From positions 1 to 64,000 of the forward strand of contig CAZOVK010000004.1 of assembly GCA_964583165.1 (NCBI GenBank): a DNA stretch of 64,000 nucleotides, given 5' to 3'. The notes under the pieces are model-generated. The model was not told the DNA's origin. It was given only the letters and a program-made list of their open reading frames with translations, and searched no databases. Source of the DNA: CAZOVK01 sp964583165. Lineage in GTDB: Bacteria > Bacillota > Clostridia > Lachnospirales > WRAX01. The position numbers and the translations under genes are program-made. Position 1 is the stretch's first letter. Each line of letters opens with the position of its first letter. This document shows, piece after piece, positions 25,178 through 34,287 of this stretch.

Positions 25178-25903
25178 ATGCCAGCAGAACCCAGTATATC
25201 AGAAATATTCGGCACGGCCTTCTCTGTATATCGCAAAAACCTTGGTTTCTTTATTGTTATTGCCGTTTTGGTTTTCTTGCCGCAATATATTGTCTACGCG
25301 TTTTTACCGGAGGATTTCTTCAATCTGCTGTTGGGCGGGGCAATTTTTGACACGTCGAGAATACTGCCGTATACGCTTGTCATCACGGCGGCTAATGTGT
25401 TGTTCACACCGCTTTCTGCGGCGGGCGCGTTCTATTTATCGCGCGCAACAATACTGAAAGAACAACCCACGGCGGCAGGACTAATAGAAAATACCATTTC
25501 AATATGGTGGAAGTTGTCATTAACCTCTTTGTTATCATTTCTGATTATATCACTAAGCGGAATACTCATAGTTGTGCCGATTTACTTTGCCGTGAGCTTT
25601 ACGTTTGCGAGTTATGTGGTTGTATCAAGCGGGCGTTTTGGCTTTAGGGCGTTGGCTGACAGCCGCATACTCGTGCGCGGGCGATTCTTTCGCACGTTGT
25701 TTGTAGGTATCCTATTCGGCTTCATGTCAGCGATGGCCGAAAACGCTGTCGCTAACTTCTTTGACCTCGTCGGCATCTATGGCTATCTGCCGATTCAAAT
25801 ACTGTCGGGCTTAATGTCCGGCATACTGTCACTCTTTTTTACGGCGTGTTTCGCCGTATGGTTTATTGGCCGAGCGGGTTTATATACGCCGGCGGTTGAA
25901 TAA
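25178..25903 (+). CDS. Multi-pass membrane protein, unknown function
   Basis: This 241-residue protein has about six membrane segments. It begins with a short cytoplasmic stretch (SISEIFGTAFSVYRKNLGFF), which resembles proteins with a glycerophosphodiester-phosphodiesterase-type membrane domain or the YciC family: FxxAFxxYxKN, then paired segments and an internal RALADSRILVRGRFF helix. That resemblance is general only. AAAGGAG lies before the ATG, and the divergent promoter region is shared with the ferritin-like gene. The MATE transporter gene follows after 54 bases. I cannot assign a function. Confidence 0.75.
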   Translation: MPAEPSISEIFGTAFSVYRKNLGFFIVIAVLVFLPQYIVYAFLPEDFFNLLLGGAIFDTSRILPYTLVITAANVLFTPLSAAGAFYLSRATILKEQPTAAGLIENTISIWWKLSLTSLLSFLIISLSGILIVVPIYFAVSFTFASYVVVSSGRFGFRALADSRILVRGRFFRTLFVGILFGFMSAMAENAVANFFDLVGIYGYLPIQILSGLMSGILSLFFTACFAVWFIGRAGLYTPAVE

Positions 25904-25957
25904 AAGAATCGCTTTAAATTAGGTTCTGTTCCCGCCCCCCGCTCAGGAGGGGAAAAT

Positions 25958-27298
25958 ATGAGATTCAAACCGGAAACAAAGAAATACCTTAGAACATTGA
26001 TTGTACTGGCACTACCGCTTATCATACAAGATTTAATCAACTCACTGGTCAATATTGTTGATTCATTCATGGTTGGCTCATTGGGGCTTTCTGCTATTAA
26101 CGGCGTGGGCTTCGCTAACCAGATTTTCTTTCTGCAAAACATCATGGTCTTTGGGATATGCAGTGGTTCGGGCATATTCATGTCCCAATATTGGGGTAAA
26201 AGGGATACTGAAAGTATCTGTAAGGTACTCGGAATTTGCGCTATAACGAGCCTTATAGGTTCAAGCGCGTTCGCTTTGTTCTCGTGGTTCGCGCCGCAAG
26301 TTTTGATAGGGATTTTCACGCAAAACCCAGACGCCTTGGCTATGGGTGTTGAGTATCTACGCATTGTATCGGTAACATACATCCTCAGTGCTATAACAAT
26401 CAGTATCAGCTTCTCATTGCGTAGTGTCGGCATGACTCGCATACCCATGATTACAACGGGTACGTCGCTGATAATTAACGCCTGTCTTAATTACCTCTTC
26501 ATAATGATACTGAAAATGGGTGTGTCAGGCGCGGCTATTGCGACAGTTATTGCGCGTACTGTTGAGCTGACGTTACAGATTATTTTGGTTAAGAAGCTTA
26601 AACTCCCGATTCTCGCGCCGTTTAGGCAATACTTCACGGCCAATCGCGCCTTCCTCAAGACGTTCTTCAAAACCACAACGCCCGTCATCATCAATGAATT
26701 TATCTGGGCGCTCGGCATATCGATTTACGCTGTCGCGTATCAATTCGCGGGTAATGAGGCACAGGGTGCGGTTCAGATTACCCAAACGCTGTCGCAATTA
26801 TTCTTCGTCTTCGGCTTCGGCACGGGCGCAACAAGCGGGATTATGATTGCGAATCAATTGGGCGCGAATGAGATAGAAACGGCTGTGGACTATGCCAAAC
26901 GCTCGATGATTATGAGCATTGTTCTATCTGTCGTCACATCGGGATTGCTAATTCTTTTCGCACCGCTGTTGCTATCGATTTATAAGGTAGGCGATAATGT
27001 CAAGCTTCTTGCGGAAATCTGCATCATTGTGACAGCCGTTGGCAGTATTGTTAAGAACTTCAACTTTGTCACGATTGTAGGTATCTTGCGGAGTGGCGGT
27101 GACACGCGTTTCTGTTTGTTCCTCGATGTAGCCAGCGTCTGGTGTATCGGTATACCTATTGCGTTTCTGGGGGCGGCCGTTTTCCATCTGCCGATTTATT
27201 GGGTCATCGCGCTAGTGCATATTGAGGAAATTTTCAAAGTAATCCTTAGTTACACACGTGTGAGAAGCCGCGTTTGGGCGCGGAATATCATCAATTAA
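25958..27298 (+). CDS. MATE-family efflux transporter
   Basis: This 446-residue, 12-segment antiporter exports cationic drugs or metabolites using an ion gradient. Each half has the MATE arrangement: LALPLIIQDLINSLVNIVDSFMVG in segment 1, the internal SGSGIFMSQYWGKRD, and in the second half TPVIINEFIWALGISIYAVAY, with GTGATSGIMIANQLGANE. It fits the NorM/DinF-like bacterial branch. AGGAGGGG precedes the ATG. The substrate is unknown. Confidence 0.93.
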   Translation: MRFKPETKKYLRTLIVLALPLIIQDLINSLVNIVDSFMVGSLGLSAINGVGFANQIFFLQNIMVFGICSGSGIFMSQYWGKRDTESICKVLGICAITSLIGSSAFALFSWFAPQVLIGIFTQNPDALAMGVEYLRIVSVTYILSAITISISFSLRSVGMTRIPMITTGTSLIINACLNYLFIMILKMGVSGAAIATVIARTVELTLQIILVKKLKLPILAPFRQYFTANRAFLKTFFKTTTPVIINEFIWALGISIYAVAYQFAGNEAQGAVQITQTLSQLFFVFGFGTGATSGIMIANQLGANEIETAVDYAKRSMIMSIVLSVVTSGLLILFAPLLLSIYKVGDNVKLLAEICIIVTAVGSIVKNFNFVTIVGILRSGGDTRFCLFLDVASVWCIGIPIAFLGAAVFHLPIYWVIALVHIEEIFKVILSYTRVRSRVWARNIIN

Positions 27299-27308
27299 CG
27301 GAGGGGCT

Positions 27309-28205
27309 ATGTTTCCTATACGATTCACGCCGCAATACCAAGTTACACCTTGGGGTGGGCGGCGGTTTGAGGCCTTAGGGCGCAAAATCCCGAGTGGCAA
27401 CATCGGCGCGAGCCTTGAAATCTCGGCTTTGCCGGGGCAGGTGAGTGTGATTTGCGGTGGTGAGTTTGACGGAGTTACGCTTTCGGAAGCTTGCGAAAGG
27501 TTTGGAAGGAAGCTTCTGGGCGAACAGTTAACGACTTTCCCATTTCTAATAAAACTGCTTGATGCGGCTTGTGATTTGTCCGTGCAGGTTCATCCGTCTG
27601 ATGAGGACGCGCAACAGCTTGAAAACCAACCAGTCGGCAAGAATGAGGCTTGGTTTTTCCTCGAAAAGCCCGATACAGGCATACGTCTGGGGCTAAATAA
27701 CGGCGTGAATCGCGAAATACTGTCCCAACAACTCAATACAGGCGCGATTTTAGAGAGTGCTGCGAGATTTGCGGTTGAAAATGGAGAAATGGTCTACATA
27801 CCATGCGGGACTTTACATGTACTTACCGCGGGTAGTCTGGTTGTTGAGATTCAGGATTCGTGCGACATTACATATAGGTTGTATGACTATGGTAGCCCGC
27901 GTGAGTTGCATATAGACAAGGGCTTTCGGTCACTGAAAATACCGAATGAGCCATACAATCACCGCCAACAAGATGTAAAATCGCCACGATTTTCAATCAC
28001 AACCCTTACCCTTGATGGCTCGGTGTGTATGACGAAACCACCTCGCCTAGTTGCGCTGACATGTGTCGGCGGCTCATGTGAAGTCATCGCGGGTGGTGTA
28101 AGTCTGGAATTAGAAAAAGCCGGTTCGTGTCTGATACCGGCTTGTGTCGATAGTTATGAGATTGTGGGTAATGTCAAGCTTTTGGAAACCACTTCAAACC
28201 TATAG
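27309..28205 (+). CDS. manA: Type I mannose-6-phosphate isomerase
   Basis: This 298-residue zinc enzyme interconverts fructose 6-phosphate and mannose 6-phosphate. Zinc ligands appear in QVHPSD (Gln, His), in KNEAWF (Glu) and in IPCGTLHVL (His). The catalytic stretch EIQDSCDITYRLYDYGSPRELH is present. It is the short bacterial form. GGAGGGG lies before the ATG. Its TAG stop and that of tsaD on the other strand are the two halves of one CTATAG palindrome. It is probably co-transcribed with the MATE gene (ten-base gap). Confidence 0.95.
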   Translation: MFPIRFTPQYQVTPWGGRRFEALGRKIPSGNIGASLEISALPGQVSVICGGEFDGVTLSEACERFGRKLLGEQLTTFPFLIKLLDAACDLSVQVHPSDEDAQQLENQPVGKNEAWFFLEKPDTGIRLGLNNGVNREILSQQLNTGAILESAARFAVENGEMVYIPCGTLHVLTAGSLVVEIQDSCDITYRLYDYGSPRELHIDKGFRSLKIPNEPYNHRQQDVKSPRFSITTLTLDGSVCMTKPPRLVALTCVGGSCEVIAGGVSLELEKAGSCLIPACVDSYEIVGNVKLLETTSNL

Positions 28206-29216
28206 AATCTCAATACGCGGCGCGGCATTCAGTTCTAACGGACTGACCGCGCCGCGTTTATATTGGTAGAAACCCGCCGCCGCAATCATGGCGGCGTTGT
28301 CTGTACAGAGAACAGTCGGCGGCATGTAGAGTTTGATGCCACGTTTGGCGCAAGCGTCAGTTATTGACGCGCGTAAACCGCTGTTGCATGAAACGCCGCC
28401 GGCGAGGGCGAGCACATTTGAACCGGTCCGCTCGCAAGCCTGCATGGTTTTCGCTGTAAGCACAGAAACAACGGCATTCTGGAATGAAGCCGCAACATCT
28501 GCGTAATTCACGGGCTGATTGGTCAGCCTCATCTTGTTCAGATAGTTCAAAACAGCCGATTTCAAGCCGCTGAAGCTGAAATCGAGTGTGCCGTCTTCCA
28601 AAAAAGCCTGCGGGAATGGGATGTTTACGCTACCCTCAACCGAAAGCCTATCCAGCATCAAACCACCGGGGTAGGGTAGGTCAAGCGCACGCGCCACTTT
28701 GTCGAAGGCTTCTCCCGCCGCGTCGTCACGCGTTTCGCCGAGAATCTCGATTTTATCATAACTATCCATATGCAACAGGGTAGTATGCCCGCCCGAAACA
28801 ACCAAGCAAACAAACGGCGGCTCCAAATCTGTATCAATGAAATTGGCCGAAATATGACCGCGAATATGATTCACGCCCACAAGTGGCAAACCCGCCGAGA
28901 AGCTCAACCCCTTCGCGTAGTTCAAACCGACCAAAAGCGCCCCCACAAGCCCCGGCCCGTATGTAACAGCGATTGCATCAAGGTCAGCGAAAGTCAGCCC
29001 CGCCTTTTCCATAGCGGCAGCAACAACCATGTCAATCTTTTCGACATGACTACGCGACGCAATCTCGGGCACAACACCGCCATATGCCTTGTGTATGTCA
29101 ATCTGCGAGAAAATCTCGTTAGACAGCACAAAGCGCCCGTTTTTCACAACGGCCGCGCTCGTTTCGTCACAGGATGTTTCTATACCCAGTATTAAAATAT
29201 CATTCATATTGTCCAT
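28200..29216 (-). CDS. tsaD: tRNA threonylcarbamoyladenosine transferase TsaD
   Basis: This 338-residue protein is the catalytic subunit of tRNA t6A37 formation. Metal-binding histidines lie in NHIRGHI. The ASKHA-fold motifs ILGIETSCDETSAAVV, VVSGGHTTLL and LALAGGVSCNSGLR are complete. TsaB and TsaE are not in the window. It is the last gene of the run starting at greA. Its stop codon interlocks with that of the convergent manA (six-base overlap). Confidence 0.97.
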   Translation of the reverse strand: MDNMNDILILGIETSCDETSAAVVKNGRFVLSNEIFSQIDIHKAYGGVVPEIASRSHVEKIDMVVAAAMEKAGLTFADLDAIAVTYGPGLVGALLVGLNYAKGLSFSAGLPLVGVNHIRGHISANFIDTDLEPPFVCLVVSGGHTTLLHMDSYDKIEILGETRDDAAGEAFDKVARALDLPYPGGLMLDRLSVEGSVNIPFPQAFLEDGTLDFSFSGLKSAVLNYLNKMRLTNQPVNYADVAASFQNAVVSVLTAKTMQACERTGSNVLALAGGVSCNSGLRASITDACAKRGIKLYMPPTVLCTDNAAMIAAAGFYQYKRGAVSPLELNAAPRIEIL

Positions 29217-29223
29217 ATTTCAC

Positions 29224-30045
29224 CTATGCAATAAATGGGTTTTCGTAGAACTTTTTCCTCAAGAAGCCGTTAATGAGCGAAGTCGCGACAATACCCGTAC
29301 AAGCCAACGGAATGAACAGCGTCGTAACATACATCCCGGTCAGCGAAATCATCTTGAATGCCTGAATAATCAACATACCGACAAGCAAGTAAACAGTCAC
29401 GGGCGCTTGATGTTTCAGTGACTTGAAAATCTGAAAACCCGTCAATAGTGCCAGCGACACTTGCCCCAGTAGTGTCAATATATACATCAAAACGGCTATC
29501 ATCAATGTCGCGGGTATCAGCACCAGACTAGCAAAACAGATGAAACCCAGCGCAAGCATAATGAAATACCCAACAAGCCCATGCCGCGCCACATTCGCGG
29601 GTTCAAATATGAGCGCCGCCGTGCCCTGCGCGAAGAAACCTCGTTTTATCGCAAAGAGCACGAAACATGCGAAAATCTCCAAGGCGCTGACGATAAGCCG
29701 TGCCACAAGCGGCGAAATCTCGACAATCTGGGCGTTCGGGTTCGCGCCGTAATACACATCAGAACAAATCGATAACACAAACCCGTCGAACTTATCATGC
29801 ACAATCGCCGTTGAGTAGAACAGAACGACATTGCGCGGCGAAAAGTCATGAATTTCGGCCTCTGACACCATATAAACAAGCGCCTTCGTCCGAAAATACG
29901 GCACTTCGCGGTCACGGAAGATAAACCCCCCAGACATGCCAATAGTAGCGGCGCCATACACAGCGCCGCTACACACAAGTGACATCACGATAGTGATTGC
30001 GAGTGCCAAAAATAATTTCTTAATCCTCTGCATGTTTGGTTTCAT
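29224..30045 (-). CDS. Membrane protein following an anti-sigma factor, unknown function
   Basis: The protein of about 273 residues starts with a hydrophobic segment that may be a signal peptide (QRIKKLFLALAITIVMSL). An external region of about 70 residues follows (RDREVPYFRTKALVYMVSEAE and DVYYGANPNAQIVEISP), then four membrane segments and a short tail. I do not recognise a family. It overlaps the anti-sigma gene by 26 bases and is part of the sigma/anti-sigma cassette, so it may be a sensor or a target of that system. Starts at 30048, 30045 and 30033 are all possible; no clear ribosome site decides, which fits coupled translation. Confidence 0.65.
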   Translation of the reverse strand: MKPNMQRIKKLFLALAITIVMSLVCSGAVYGAATIGMSGGFIFRDREVPYFRTKALVYMVSEAEIHDFSPRNVVLFYSTAIVHDKFDGFVLSICSDVYYGANPNAQIVEISPLVARLIVSALEIFACFVLFAIKRGFFAQGTAALIFEPANVARHGLVGYFIMLALGFICFASLVLIPATLMIAVLMYILTLLGQVSLALLTGFQIFKSLKHQAPVTVYLLVGMLIIQAFKMISLTGMYVTTLFIPLACTGIVATSLINGFLRKKFYENPFIA

Positions 30046-30586
30046 CATTAGCGAACAATCTGTTGCGGAACAGGTAGAGCACAACGCCCGCGACAGCGCA
30101 AATTCCCAGACTTAAAAATCTATAATCCATAACAAATTGAGCGAGTGTTTGTGACACTACGGTTACGAGACTCAAGAAGTTTGTCACATAACCCTGTGCT
30201 ACGGCCGAGAACGGTCTTACAAAATCGACATAAGCCGCCATTGACGGTACAGTCGAAAGAAAATCGAGAATCGCGCCGCTGTTCATGAATACAACGAATA
30301 CGCCGCCAAAGAGTACCGATACAATCGCGCAAATTACGTAAATCGCCATATCCGTATAACGCTGTGGTTGCGGAAGCTTATCAATCGCCGCCATTACCCT
30401 GTTTTCAAAGCCATCCGGCGCGGTTTCTATCGCCATTGCCTCAAAGTCCAGCTTCATTGATGCGTACAGTTCAAATTCGCGCTTACACTCTGCGCAAGTC
30501 GCCACATGCGCTTCAAGTTTCTTTTGTTCAGCCGCCGTCAGGCAACCGTCCAGATACTTCATCATTAAATCGTCATTACAGCCCAT
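30020..30586 (-). CDS. Zinc-finger anti-sigma factor (zf-HC2), membrane-bound
   Basis: This 188-residue protein has an N-terminal anti-sigma domain with H27, C31 and C34 (HVATCAEC). A linker, then membrane segments near residues 79-102 and 158-178 with a loop of about 55 residues between them, follow. It should bind and inhibit the ECF sigma factor encoded 24 bases upstream and release it on an envelope signal. GGGGTGA precedes the ATG. Two segments rather than one is somewhat unusual. Confidence 0.87.
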   Translation of the reverse strand: MGCNDDLMMKYLDGCLTAAEQKKLEAHVATCAECKREFELYASMKLDFEAMAIETAPDGFENRVMAAIDKLPQPQRYTDMAIYVICAIVSVLFGGVFVVFMNSGAILDFLSTVPSMAAYVDFVRPFSAVAQGYVTNFLSLVTVVSQTLAQFVMDYRFLSLGICAVAGVVLYLFRNRLFANDETKHAED

Positions 30587-30609
30587 ATTTTTTCACCCCT
30601 TTTTGAGCT

Positions 30610-31170
30610 TTAATGTTCCAGTGCTAAAATCAAGTCTTTCAACATTTTCCGCCCGCGGAAAATTCTGTTTTTGACCTTAGAAAGCGGTTCTCCCGTTATG
30701 TCCGAAATCTCCTGATAACTAAGCCCTTGGCTGTGAAACAGCACAATCGGTATTTTGTACATATCGGGTAGGTTGTTTACAATGTCTACAAGCTCCGTGC
30801 GCCTTTCTTTCTCAACAGTCGCCGTTTCTGGCGAGTCTGTGTCGGAGGCCGGCAATTCAAACTCCATCTCGTCTATCGGCACGGTTTCTTGCTTGCGCTT
30901 GCGGCGGTAGTCAATGACGTGATTTGTCGTTATACGTATAACCCATGTCGAAAATTTATAGTCAGGGTAATATTTATCCAAACTCTTATAAAGCTTTATG
31001 AACACCTCTTGCGATAAATCCGCCGCGTCTTCACGGTTATTAACCATACGCAGAACGACCGAAAACACCAGATTCTTGTAGCGCTTCACAAGCTCCGCGA
31101 AATAGTCTTTATTGTCTTTCAGCGTTAGCTGAATTACCTCAAAATCAGAAAGGCTTGAACAGTCTTTCAC
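30610..31170 (-). CDS. ECF-type RNA polymerase sigma factor
   Basis: This 186-residue protein has region 2 (AADLSQEVFIKLYKSLDKY and FSTWVIRITTNHVIDYRR) and region 4 (GLSYQEISDITGEPLSKVKN), with the variable acidic linker between. It would direct transcription of an envelope-stress or similar regulon. The GTG start is used (GGGGTGATTGAGTG). Its position inside a run with lysS and rnz means basal expression from the greA promoter. I saw no obvious ECF-type promoter just upstream, so autoregulation is not supported by the sequence. Confidence 0.93.
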   Translation of the reverse strand: MKDCSSLSDFEVIQLTLKDNKDYFAELVKRYKNLVFSVVLRMVNNREDAADLSQEVFIKLYKSLDKYYPDYKFSTWVIRITTNHVIDYRRKRKQETVPIDEMEFELPASDTDSPETATVEKERRTELVDIVNNLPDMYKIPIVLFHSQGLSYQEISDITGEPLSKVKNRIFRGRKMLKDLILALEH

Positions 31171-31216
31171 TCAATCACCCCGCCTGTTCTTATATACGTA
31201 CAAAAGCGGCGCATGT

Positions 31217-32146
31217 TTAATAAATCTCTTCCGTTTCGTGAAATAATATCGTCTTAGTCATGCGGTCTTTTCCGATATGGCTGTTTACATAGACTTTCCG
31301 CGCGTTTTGAAGAAATTCTTGCGGGTTTGTCATGGCGGGCGAGAAGTGCGTTAGCCAAAGCTCTGCTGCATTCGCCTCTAAAGCCAGTTCGGCGGCTTCG
31401 CGGAAAATCATGTGCTTATGCGCCTTAATTCTGTCGTAGCGTTCCTCATCACCTATCATGCCCTCGCAAATGAACAAATCAGAATTTTCGGCAAACGCGG
31501 GTATGTCGAGAGTAGGTCGCGTGTCGGTTATATAACACAGCTTTATCCCACGCCTAGTGTCGCCTAAAACCATATCGGGCGTATAGATTTTTCCATTATG
31601 TTCTATTGTTTCTCCCTTTTGTAGCAGTGACCAAAACTGAACGGGCAAATCCAGCTTCTTGGCTTTGTCTATGTCAAACTTACCAATCCGCTTTAAGTAG
31701 AAAGAATATCCCAAGCACGTCATTCTGTGGTCAAGCGGCAAGGCGCGAACCTCTAACCCCGCAAGATTTAACGGTTCATCCGTGCCTGTTTTTGGTATCT
31801 CGATGATATTGATGTTATATGGCAATTCAGGCGTAATTACACACAAACCCGCAACAACACTCCCAATCCCGGGTGGCCCGACAATCGTCATCGGTTCTTC
31901 ACGCCCGCTGTTACCAATCGTAAGTAACAACCCCGGCAAGCCCGACACATGGTCAGCATGGAAATGGGTCACGCAAATAACGCCGATATTCTTGAAGCCC
32001 CAGCCCAAGAGTTTCAGCGATACTTGCGTGCCCTCTCCACAGTCAACAAGCACCATCTGACCATTCGAGCGAATCAACAGCGAAGCCAAATAACGGTTCG
32101 GCAGGGGCATCATACCGCCCGTGCCGACCAAAGCAATATCCAACAT
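31217..32146 (-). CDS. rnz: Ribonuclease Z (tRNA 3' processing)
   Basis: This 309-residue metallo-beta-lactamase-fold enzyme trims tRNA 3' ends. The metal motif is H61-F-H63-A-D65-H66. Later ligands lie in LPLDHRMTCLGY, ITDTRP and LTHFSPA. The exosite-arm region with FDIDKAKKLDLP between the domains supports RNase Z over related hydrolases. It lies 18 bases after lysS in a translation-linked operon. Confidence 0.94.
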   Translation of the reverse strand: MLDIALVGTGGMMPLPNRYLASLLIRSNGQMVLVDCGEGTQVSLKLLGWGFKNIGVICVTHFHADHVSGLPGLLLTIGNSGREEPMTIVGPPGIGSVVAGLCVITPELPYNINIIEIPKTGTDEPLNLAGLEVRALPLDHRMTCLGYSFYLKRIGKFDIDKAKKLDLPVQFWSLLQKGETIEHNGKIYTPDMVLGDTRRGIKLCYITDTRPTLDIPAFAENSDLFICEGMIGDEERYDRIKAHKHMIFREAAELALEANAAELWLTHFSPAMTNPQEFLQNARKVYVNSHIGKDRMTKTILFHETEEIY

Positions 32147-32164
32147 AATACATCCTACTTAAAA

Positions 32165-33679
32165 CTAATTTTCTACGGGTTTCATAGTCGGGAAGAACAG
32201 CACGTCACGAATTGAATGTGAGTTCGTCAACAGCATTACCAATCTGTCAATCCCAATACCAAGCCCGCCCGTCGGGGGCATACCATATTCCAGAGCAAGC
32301 AAAAAGTCTTCATCAAGCGGGTTCGCTTCGTCGTCGCCCATCTGGCGCATCTGCTCTTGCCGCTCAAAACGCTTACGCTGGTCAATCGGGTCGTTTAACT
32401 CCGAATACGCGTTCGCGAACTCACGGCATGTAATGAACAACTCGAAACGCTCCGTATAGTCGGGGTTATCGGGTTTGCGCTTCGTCAACGGCGAAATTTC
32501 TACAGGGTGGTCGAGTATGAATGTCGGCTGAACGAGCTTGTCCTCAACATACATCTCGAACAAGTCATTAAGTATATTCCCTTTGCCGTATGTCTTCTTA
32601 ACTTGTATGTTATGCTTCTTCGCGATTTCAACGGCCTGCTCCATAGTATGGACTTCCGAAAAATCAATCCCCGCGTATTGCTTGACCGCGTCAACCATAG
32701 TTATTTTCGCAAAAGGCTTCGAGAAATCCAACTCAAACTCGCCGTATTTAATAATAGGCGAATCGAACAAATCAGCTACAAGCTTCTTAATCAGACTTTC
32801 CGTCAGTTCCATCATACCATAATAGTCTGTGTAGGCCTGATAGAGTTCAAGCATTGTAAATTCAGGGTTATGCGTAATATCCATACCCTCATTGCGGAAA
32901 CAACGCCCGAGTTCATACACACGCTCCATGCCGCCCACAATTAGACGCTTTAACGGCAATTCGAGTGCGATACGCATGAACATGCCCAAATCAAGTGTGT
33001 TATGGTGGGTCATGAACGGTCTTGCCGTGCCACCGCCCGCGAGTGTTTGAAGTACAGGCGTTTCGGCTTCAAGGAAACCGCGGTTGTCCAAGAAGTTGCG
33101 TACACCCTTGATTATTTGAGCGCGCTTTACAAACGTGTCGCGTACTTCGGGATTCACAATCAAATCAAGATAGCGGCGGCGATATCTAAGTTCTTTGTCG
33201 CTCAAACCGTGAAACTTCTCGGGCAGAACGTGAAGGCTCTTTGACAGTAACGTCAAACTGTCTGCGTGTATAGAAATTTCGCCCTTTTGTGTACGAAACA
33301 CTTTACCGACCACACCAAAAATATCGCCCAAGTCCGCTTTCTTAAACTCGTCATAATTCTCATCACCGAGTTCATTCTTGCGAACATAGACTTGTATGCG
33401 ACCTTTGGCATCGGCTATATCAATGAAACTGGCCTTGCCCATAATACGGCGCGTCATCATGCGCCCCGCTATACTTACGGTCTTGCCTTCGTAATTCTCA
33501 AAATCATTATGAATAACCGCGCTGTGTGCATCTGTGTCAAACTTGACTATATGAAACGGGTCATTACCCGCTTCTTGAAGCCGCGCAAGCTTTTCACGCC
33601 TTATTCGCGACTGTTCGCTGAGTTCTTCGGCGGAAGGTTCGACAGCTTGTAAAACCTCCGTGTTGTCGTTAGGTTCCAT
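32165..33679 (-). CDS. lysS: Lysyl-tRNA synthetase, class II
   Basis: This 504-residue enzyme charges tRNA(Lys). The N-terminal OB-fold anticodon-binding domain covers about 60-170. Class II motif 1 (FLEAETPVLQ), motif 2 (FRNEGMDITHNPEFTMLE) and motif 3 (GLGIGIDRLVMLLT) are in order. An N-terminal acidic extension of about 30 residues precedes. It lies nine bases after greA. All family residues appear intact. Confidence 0.97.
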   Translation of the reverse strand: MEPNDNTEVLQAVEPSAEELSEQSRIRREKLARLQEAGNDPFHIVKFDTDAHSAVIHNDFENYEGKTVSIAGRMMTRRIMGKASFIDIADAKGRIQVYVRKNELGDENYDEFKKADLGDIFGVVGKVFRTQKGEISIHADSLTLLSKSLHVLPEKFHGLSDKELRYRRRYLDLIVNPEVRDTFVKRAQIIKGVRNFLDNRGFLEAETPVLQTLAGGGTARPFMTHHNTLDLGMFMRIALELPLKRLIVGGMERVYELGRCFRNEGMDITHNPEFTMLELYQAYTDYYGMMELTESLIKKLVADLFDSPIIKYGEFELDFSKPFAKITMVDAVKQYAGIDFSEVHTMEQAVEIAKKHNIQVKKTYGKGNILNDLFEMYVEDKLVQPTFILDHPVEISPLTKRKPDNPDYTERFELFITCREFANAYSELNDPIDQRKRFERQEQMRQMGDDEANPLDEDFLLALEYGMPPTGGLGIGIDRLVMLLTNSHSIRDVLFFPTMKPVEN

Positions 33680-33687
33680 AATCTCTC

Positions 33688-34161
33688 CTATTTAATTTCC
33701 ATAATCTCAAATTCGAGTGTGCCGGCGGGGGCTTCTATCGTTACAACTTCGCCCTGTTTTTTGCCAAGAAGAGCAAGCCCTAGCGGACTTTCGTTAGAAA
33801 TACGCCCGGCTGCGGGGTCGGCTTCGGCCGAACCGACAAGCGTGTATGTTTCTACCTCGTTAAACTCTTTATCAAGCAGTGTAACCGTGCTGCCAAAGCC
33901 GATTACGTCCTTGTCTATATCTTCTTCATCAATGACAACGGCGTTTGCGAGCATCTTTTCGAGCGCAACGATACGCGCCTCAATCTCCGCTTGTTCTTCC
34001 TTCGCGGAATCATATTCGGCGTTTTCGCTCAAGTCACCTTGACCGCGTGCCTCTTTAATTTTATCGGCAACTTCCTTACGTTTTATTGTTTTAAGCACGC
34101 GCAGTTCTTCCTGTCGTGCTTTCAAGCCATCGTATGTTAATACTGTCTTCTTATCAGACAC
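33688..34161 (-). CDS. greA: Transcription elongation factor GreA
   Basis: This 157-residue factor stimulates RNA cleavage by backtracked polymerase. The N-terminal coiled coil carries the active acidic tip region DLSENAEYDSAKEEQ; the C-terminal FKBP-like domain holds the pattern ISNESPLGLALLGKKQGEVV. The GTG at 34161 was chosen: GGAGGGAG lies eight bases upstream and the product has the standard length. A longer frame beginning upstream of the promoter's -10 is excluded. Confidence 0.97.
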   Translation of the reverse strand: MSDKKTVLTYDGLKARQEELRVLKTIKRKEVADKIKEARGQGDLSENAEYDSAKEEQAEIEARIVALEKMLANAVVIDEEDIDKDVIGFGSTVTLLDKEFNEVETYTLVGSAEADPAAGRISNESPLGLALLGKKQGEVVTIEAPAGTLEFEIMEIK

Positions 34162-34189
34162 AGTAACATCTCCCTCCATTATCCTTTGC

Positions 34190-34218
34190 ATTATATATGA
34201 AGTAACAAGTATTGTCAA
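34190..34218 (-). promoter_or_regulatory. Consensus promoter of the greA-to-tsaD run
   Basis: A perfect TTGACA (34213-34218), a 17-base spacer and a perfect TATAAT (34190-34195) on the minus strand. Transcription should begin near 34183, giving a leader of only about 22 bases. Confidence 0.93.
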
Positions 34219-34221
34219 TTA

Positions 34222-34255
34222 GAAAAACAGCAACTCGGCGAATCAACCGAGTTGC
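34222..34255 (-). terminator. Rho-independent terminator after pfp
   Basis: GCAACTCGG and CCGAGTTGC form a 9-bp stem with an 8-base loop. On the minus strand TGTTTTTC follows. It ends the deoD-pfp unit just before the greA promoter. Confidence 0.92.
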
Positions 34256-34287
34256 CTATATTTTAGCGGGTTATTTCAAATATATCC

